9,396 nt of DNA from Propionibacteriaceae bacterium UBA5174 (lineage in GTDB: Bacteria > Actinomycetota > Actinomycetes > Propionibacteriales > Propionibacteriaceae): assembly GCA_002413345.1 (NCBI GenBank), contig DHWU01000060.1, forward strand, positions 1 to 9,396, given 5' to 3'. The translations under genes were made by a program, and so were the position numbers. The notes beneath the pieces were generated by a model. That model did not search any database and had not been told where the DNA came from. It saw only the letters and a program-made list of their open reading frames with translations. Numbering within the stretch: position 1 is the first letter of the stretch; every line of letters starts with the position of its first letter. Shown here in pieces: positions 6,440 through 9,396 of the stretch.

Positions 6440-6933
6440 CGCCGTTCCATGGTTGCCCACAGATAGGGCTGCAATTCCTCAGTCTCGGTGGCTCGGTCGA
6501 AGGAGAACATCAGTTTTCCCTCGACCGTGCCGTACAGGCGCCGACCAGCGGTGTAGGCAACCTTGGCGTCCCGAGTCCGGGCAACGGCGTCGGTGACCAA
6601 ATCGATCCGGCCAGGCTGCAACTTGCCGAACCAAATCTCAGCGAAACCGTCCGGCGAGGTCATCATCACGTCGACAGTGCCGTCCGCCAGGGGCCGCCAG
6701 AAGCCTGTCTCCATGAACAGCGGCGATGCTGGTTTGCCCTCGGTATCGGTTTCGAAGGCTTGCGCCAGATAATGCAGAAAGTCGCCGCCGTTGTCAGCGA
6801 AATCGACCTGGATCGCGTAGCCGATCTTGGCTTCCCCGGGCCATTGCCGGTAGCCGGTGCCTTCCCAGCGTCCACGCAGCCAGGCCAGCCCGATCAGTGC
6901 CGGGTTCAGATCAGCCGGGATCTCGAAAGCCAT
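6436..6933 (-). CDS. Nitrobindin/FABP-like beta-barrel protein lacking the heme His
   Basis: Small lipocalin-like protein of the nitrobindin/THAP4 family (DUF1794, also annotated UPF0678 or FABP-like). Seen: LAWLRGRWEGTGYRQWP (residues 16-32), matching the family G-x-W-x-G-x-G opening; ETGFWRP (75-81); the late strand region TDAVARTRDAKVAYTAGRRL (114-133); and YLWATMERR at the end. Typical nitrobindins end in a His-Leu-x-Ala-x-Leu-type motif whose His binds heme iron. Here that position is Tyr157, so the heme and peroxynitrite-isomerase chemistry known for Mycobacterium and Arabidopsis nitrobindins may be absent; UPF0678 members are described as lacking this residue. Length 165 is normal. The start is well supported by GAGGAG just upstream. 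It abuts the small ORF upstream and overlaps ygfZ by 4 bases. Confidence 0.85.
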   Translation of the reverse strand: MAFEIPADLNPALIGLAWLRGRWEGTGYRQWPGEAKIGYAIQVDFADNGGDFLHYLAQAFETDTEGKPASPLFMETGFWRPLADGTVDVMMTSPDGFAEIWFGKLQPGRIDLVTDAVARTRDAKVAYTAGRRLYGTVEGKLMFSFDRATETEELQPYLWATMERR

Positions 6934-7137
6934 CTACTCTCCTCGTTTGCCGCGCCAGATCACAACGATGCCCACCACCGCCAGTAACGCGATTGCCGAG
7001 CAAGCGGTGAACAACACCACTCCGGTCACTGATAACGGGATGAGGCTGGACACCCTTGAAGCATAACCGGCGTCCCCGGTGACGGCAGAAAAGCTCTTCG
7101 CCCTGCTGATCGGTTCAGCTAGAAGCACTGTCCACAA
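6934..7137 (-). CDS. Possible small single-pass membrane protein, start uncertain
   Basis: An open frame ends in TAG (6936-6934), directly against the ATG of the FABP-like gene. The C-terminal half, LIPLSVTGVVLFTACSAIAL continuing to VVGIVVIW, is a convincing membrane helix, followed by the basic cytoplasmic-type end RGKRGE. The widest form starts with TTG at 7137 (67 residues). A GTG at 7128 (64 residues) or at 7053 (39 residues, almost only the helix) is also possible. None has a good ribosome binding site at normal spacing. The GAGGAG for the next gene lies inside this frame. I do not recognise the protein. The hydrophobic character and the exact abutment to the next gene support it; the poor start argues against. 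Confidence 0.4.
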   Translation of the reverse strand: MWTVLLAEPISRAKSFSAVTGDAGYASRVSSLIPLSVTGVVLFTACSAIALLAVVGIVVIWRGKRGE

Positions 7138-7187
7138 TTTCGCGGCCCGACGGTTTATTGCGCCAGGACTGAGCCGATAGTGAAGTC

Positions 7188-8147
7188 ATGCGCACTCCCC
7201 AGCCCTGGACGCTGCCCGATCAGCCAGCCAGTACAGCCGCCCTCGCCGCCGGTGGCGTCAGTGAGTCGATGCTTGCCACTCAGGTACGCAGACAAGCCTT
7301 GCTTCGTCTGCGTCAGGGTGTCTACTTAGCCCAGGCATCTTGGCCGGCCGACCCGGCCGATCAGCACCTGATGTTGGGTCGGGCCGAGATTGCAGCAAAC
7401 CCCGAAGCCGTCTTAAGCCATCAGTCCGCCGCGCTGGTCTGGCAACTACCAACCCCCGGGTTTGTTCCCTGGCACGAGTTGCCGCCCTCCGTAACCCTGC
7501 CCGCTGGACGCAATTTTCGATCAAGCCATGGCCTCGCAGTGCATCATGTGGCCAATCTGCCAAAGGCCCAACTAGGCCGCGACCCCGGTGGCTACCCCGC
7601 CACCAGCGTGGCCAGGACTGCAGTGGACCTAGCCGAGGGTTTGGCGCTACCCCAAGCTTTGGTGTTGCTTGATGCCGCTGCCCGTCGGCTCTGTGCTGGT
7701 TTTGTGTCCCACCCCAAGCGCCACGACTACGCAAACGCCGGATTGGCGTCCGCCGCCCGCGCTGAACTGACTGCGGTCGCCATTAGCCGCCGAAGATCGG
7801 GGCTACTCCCTATGATCAGCCTGGCCGAAGCCAGCAGGGAATCTGCCGCAGAGTCGCTGTCTGCTGGGTATTTCCAGCTTGGCGGCCTCCCCACCCCAAG
7901 TTTCCAGAGCCCGATTCGAACCCCCCAAGGAACATTCTTTCCCGACTGCCTTTGGAACGAAGGACAACTCATCGGAGAGTGCGACGGCACGGTGAAATAC
8001 ATCGACCAACACGCCTATGCCCGAGAGAAGGAACGTGAGCAGATTCTGCGCGATCTGGGTTTCGGCATGGTGCGTTGGCAGGCGAAGGAGATCATGACCA
8101 GACCCGATGCTGTTGTGGCACGAGTGGCCCGAGCTCTGGGCGGCTGA
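7188..8147 (+). CDS. AbiEi-like N-terminal domain plus DUF559/Vsr-like nuclease-fold protein
   Basis: 319 residues in two parts. The N-terminus (about 15-50; LAAGGVSESMLATQVRRQAL then LRQGVYLA) resembles the winged-helix start of AbiEi-type antitoxin-domain proteins common in actinobacteria. The C-terminus (about 215-305) resembles DUF559/very-short-patch-repair nuclease folds: ESAAES (218-223), FFPDCLW (250-256), LIGECDGTVKY (261-271), then EKEREQILRDLGFGMVRW (280-297). The PD-(D/E)XK-like acidic residues Asp253, Glu264 and Asp266 with Lys270 are kept, so an active nuclease is possible. No AbiEii-type toxin or methylase is adjacent, so a toxin-antitoxin role is not supported by context. The ribosome binding site is weak (GTGAAG). 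It lies between the leftward FABP-ygfZ cluster and the rightward dtd-glnR genes, which suggests a later insertion. Function unknown. Confidence 0.8.
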   Translation: MRTPQPWTLPDQPASTAALAAGGVSESMLATQVRRQALLRLRQGVYLAQASWPADPADQHLMLGRAEIAANPEAVLSHQSAALVWQLPTPGFVPWHELPPSVTLPAGRNFRSSHGLAVHHVANLPKAQLGRDPGGYPATSVARTAVDLAEGLALPQALVLLDAAARRLCAGFVSHPKRHDYANAGLASAARAELTAVAISRRRSGLLPMISLAEASRESAAESLSAGYFQLGGLPTPSFQSPIRTPQGTFFPDCLWNEGQLIGECDGTVKYIDQHAYAREKEREQILRDLGFGMVRWQAKEIMTRPDAVVARVARALGG

Positions 8148-8153
8148 AACCCG

Positions 8154-8254
8154 AGTTTCCTGACTTTCCGGTCAAGGCAAGCGGGAGGCCTCTCGGCGCC
8201 CCCCGATATTCCTGGCTTTCAGAAGCCAATCAAGCCCGCAGAAGCCAGGAAACT
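8154..8254. repeat. Inverted-repeat region with competing stems between the nuclease-like gene and dtd
   Basis: Segment A (8154-8166, AGTTTCCTGACTT) can pair with segment C (8242-8254, AAGCCAGGAAACT) at 12 of 13 positions. Segment B (8209-8218, TTCCTGGCTT) pairs perfectly over 10 bases with C (8242-8251). A and B therefore compete for C. Another GC-rich hairpin lies between them (8182-8189 with 8198-8205, 7 of 8 pairs, loop 8190-8197), and AGAAGCCA occurs twice (8221-8228, 8240-8247). No T-tract follows. It could be a terminator for the upstream gene, a dtd leader structure, or a miniature mobile-element remnant with 13-bp ends; no target duplication is visible. Confidence 0.45.
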
Positions 8255-8341
8255 GCGCAGTCGGCTTGCTACGAGGGCGCGCCGGGTGCGGATAACCCTT
8301 GAAAACCGGGTTTGGCTGGTCTCAGGTGATTTGATTGCCAC

Positions 8342-8773
8342 GTGCGAGCGGTAGTGCAGCGAGTCAACCGGGCGAGCGTGCGCGTTTCCGGCGAGGTCGT
8401 TGGCCGCATCGATGAACCTGGACTTCTGGTGTTGGTGGGAGCGACTCACACCGACACCACCGAGATTGCCGCTTCGTTGGCGACCAAGATCTGGCAACTT
8501 CGGATCCTCGAAGGGGAAGTCTCTTGTGCCGATAACTCGGCCCCCATCCTGGTGGTGAGCCAGTTCACTCTGTTCGCCGATCTCAGCAAGGGCCGGCGTC
8601 CTTCTTGGTCTAAAGCGGCCCCAGCGGCAGTTAGCGAACCGCTAGTGGAAGCTTTCACCAGCGCCTTGTCCGCCCTCGGCGCACGGGTCCAAACCGGGCG
8701 ATTCGGCGCCGCAATGGAGGTCGAATTGGTCAACCACGGACCCCTAACCATCCTCATCGATACCGATGATTGA
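8342..8773 (+). CDS. dtd: D-aminoacyl-tRNA deacylase (DTD)
   Basis: Cytosolic proofreading enzyme that hydrolyses D-amino acids (and glycine mischarged on tRNA-Ala) from tRNA, protecting translation from wrong chirality. The 143-residue length is normal. Both signature motifs are intact: SQFTLF (residues 73-78) and NHGPLT (131-136), which carries the Gly-cisPro pair that selects against L-amino acids. KGRRPSW (83-89) also matches the family. The start is GTG, giving the universal opening MRAVVQRV; an AGGTG at 8324-8328 is 13 bases away, longer than ideal. It is followed after 81 bases by the GlnR-like gene in the same direction. Confidence 0.96.
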   Translation: MRAVVQRVNRASVRVSGEVVGRIDEPGLLVLVGATHTDTTEIAASLATKIWQLRILEGEVSCADNSAPILVVSQFTLFADLSKGRRPSWSKAAPAAVSEPLVEAFTSALSALGARVQTGRFGAAMEVELVNHGPLTILIDTDD

Positions 8774-8794
8774 ACGCCCATCCGCGGGACTTTG

Positions 8795-8814
8795 CACCAA
8801 GACCGGCTTGGGTG
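8795..8814 (+). promoter_or_regulatory. Stem-loop between dtd and the GlnR-like gene
   Basis: CCAAG (8797-8801), loop ACCGG, and CTTGG (8807-8811) form a 5-bp stem that extends by C8795-G8814 and A8796-T8813 around a bulged G8812. It lies 21 bases after the dtd stop. TTGCAC at 8792-8797 is a possible -35 for the next gene, with TAAAGT (8819-8824) or TCACTA (8815-8820) as weak -10 choices. Terminator and promoter roles are both tentative. Confidence 0.25.
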
Positions 8815-8854
8815 TCACTAAAGTTAGGCCTGCACGGCTAATGGAGGAGGGCTG

Positions 8855-9396
8855 ATGGCGCAACTGCTGCTAGTCAGCAATGAGGTCGCCAATGGGGTGC
8901 CTGCTGAGCGTTCACTGCCTGTCTTGGCACTGCTCTCCCATGACATTCGCGGCGTTGCCGCCGACACCCAGGCACTGACTGAGTCAGCTCGTTGTGACGT
9001 AGTCGTGCTCGACGGGCGTGCAGATCTGGCTGGCGCTCGAATGATGGCGCGGCTCTTCCAGTCATCTGGTTCAACCGTGCCGCTGCTGCTGGTGCTAACC
9101 GAGAGCGGGCTGGCAGCCGTGGCAGCCGACTGGGGATTGTCTGACGTGGTTCTGGATACGGCCGGTCCGGCCGAGATTGAGGCCCGGATCAGAATGCTGG
9201 CCACCTCGGCCACCAATGACGGTCTGATCTCCGCTGGTGGCATCGTGATTGATGACGCCGCCTATTCGGTGCTGATGGAGGGCGAACCGCTCGACCTGAC
9301 CTACACCGAGTTTGAGCTGTTGAAGTACCTGGTACAGCATCCTGGACGGGTATTCAGCCGGGAGCACCTACTGGCCGACGTGTGGGGCTACGACTA
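8855..9396 (+). CDS. glnR: GlnR-like atypical response regulator, N-terminal part (3' end outside window)
   Basis: GlnR is the global nitrogen regulator of actinobacteria, an OmpR-type winged-helix protein with a receiver domain that works without classical phosphorylation. 180 residues are visible. VVVLDGRADLAGAR (49-62) matches the GlnR D-x-R pocket, with Asp53 and Arg55 equivalent to Asp50 and Arg52 of studied GlnR proteins. PLLLVLTESGLAAVAADWG (76-94) and LDTAGPAEIEARIR (100-113) are near-identical to the family as I know it. The acidic pair typical after strand 1 of true receivers is missing (LLLVSNE). The winged-helix part starts about residue 128 and includes LDLTYTEFELLKYLVQHPGR (146-165) and VFSREHLLADVWGYD, where the window ends before the recognition helix. 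The start ATG has a strong GGAGGAGGG at 8843-8851. No sensor kinase is visible, as expected. Confidence 0.85.
   Translation, partial: MAQLLLVSNEVANGVPAERSLPVLALLSHDIRGVAADTQALTESARCDVVVLDGRADLAGARMMARLFQSSGSTVPLLLVLTESGLAAVAADWGLSDVVLDTAGPAEIEARIRMLATSATNDGLISAGGIVIDDAAYSVLMEGEPLDLTYTEFELLKYLVQHPGRVFSREHLLADVWGYD

Noticed and set aside
6379..6987. Plus-strand open frame of 202 codons opposite ygfZ and the FABP-like gene
   Set aside because: It is antisense to two genes with diagnostic motifs and their 4-base overlap. The translation is rich in Arg, Pro and Gly without recognisable domains.
7188..8147. Complete AbiE type IV toxin-antitoxin system
   Set aside because: Only an AbiEi-like N-terminal region is present, and it is fused to a nuclease-like domain. 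The flanking genes are not an AbiEii nucleotidyltransferase.
8814..8830. Possible GlnR box (GTCAC followed by GTTAG) before the GlnR-like gene
   Set aside because: The spacing between the two half-sites is wrong and the second half matches poorly, so autoregulation by GlnR cannot be claimed.
8824..9243. Minus-strand open frame of 139 codons opposite the right-end gene
   Set aside because: The plus strand here encodes a clear GlnR-like protein with a strong ribosome binding site. The minus frame is Ser/Ala-rich shadow sequence.

Overview
The window comes from a GC-rich bacterial chromosome, almost certainly an actinobacterium. The best evidence is the partial gene at the right end, which reads as the actinobacterial atypical response regulator GlnR. 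A nitrobindin/FABP-like gene next to a YgfZ-type folate-binding gene and close to dtd is also, as I recall, a common actinobacterial arrangement. The order Propionibacteriales is a guess and I cannot fix a genus. Most of the window is dense coding sequence on both strands. I see no tRNA, rRNA, CRISPR array, insertion sequence or prophage gene.

Left part (1-4036, + strand): the 3' end of the ribosome-associated GTPase gene typA/bipA is followed by a 213-base gap. This gap holds a long nested palindrome, then a 24-bp near-perfect dyad that looks like a TetR operator, then a leader stem-loop. Next comes a two-gene efflux operon: a DHA2-type MFS transporter of 897 residues and a TetR regulator whose start overlaps the transporter stop by 4 bases. 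The transporter is the most unusual object here. Between its last two membrane segments it carries about 395 extra residues with two blocks of strict X-X-X-Leu-X-X-Gly heptads (9 and 10 repeats) separated by a Cys-X7-Cys pair. This resembles the extracellular stalk of YhgE/Pip proteins.

Middle part (4045-7137, - strand): an amidase-signature hydrolase converges on the TetR gene, with 8 bases between the stop codons. Upstream of it (higher coordinates) lie a YgfZ/GcvT-like folate-binding gene, a nitrobindin/FABP-like gene and a small possible membrane-protein ORF, in tight tandem (a 4-base overlap and direct abutment). A hairpin plus a T-rich tract at the ygfZ end probably separates the amidase transcriptionally. 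The FABP-like protein has Tyr where nitrobindins have the heme-binding His.

Right part (7188-9396, + strand): a stand-alone protein with an AbiEi-like N-terminal region and a DUF559/Vsr-like nuclease-fold C-terminus sits between the leftward FABP-ygfZ cluster and the rightward dtd-glnR pair. A 194-base gap after it has three segments that can form competing stems. Then come dtd (D-aminoacyl-tRNA deacylase) and the first 180 codons of glnR.

Functionally, this is a chromosomal neighbourhood of housekeeping genes (translation GTPase, Fe-S/folate protein, tRNA proofreading, nitrogen control) with an accessory efflux operon and a probable accessory nuclease-like gene set into it. I cannot show that anything here is a new system. 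The heptad-stalk MFS transporter is the best candidate for follow-up.
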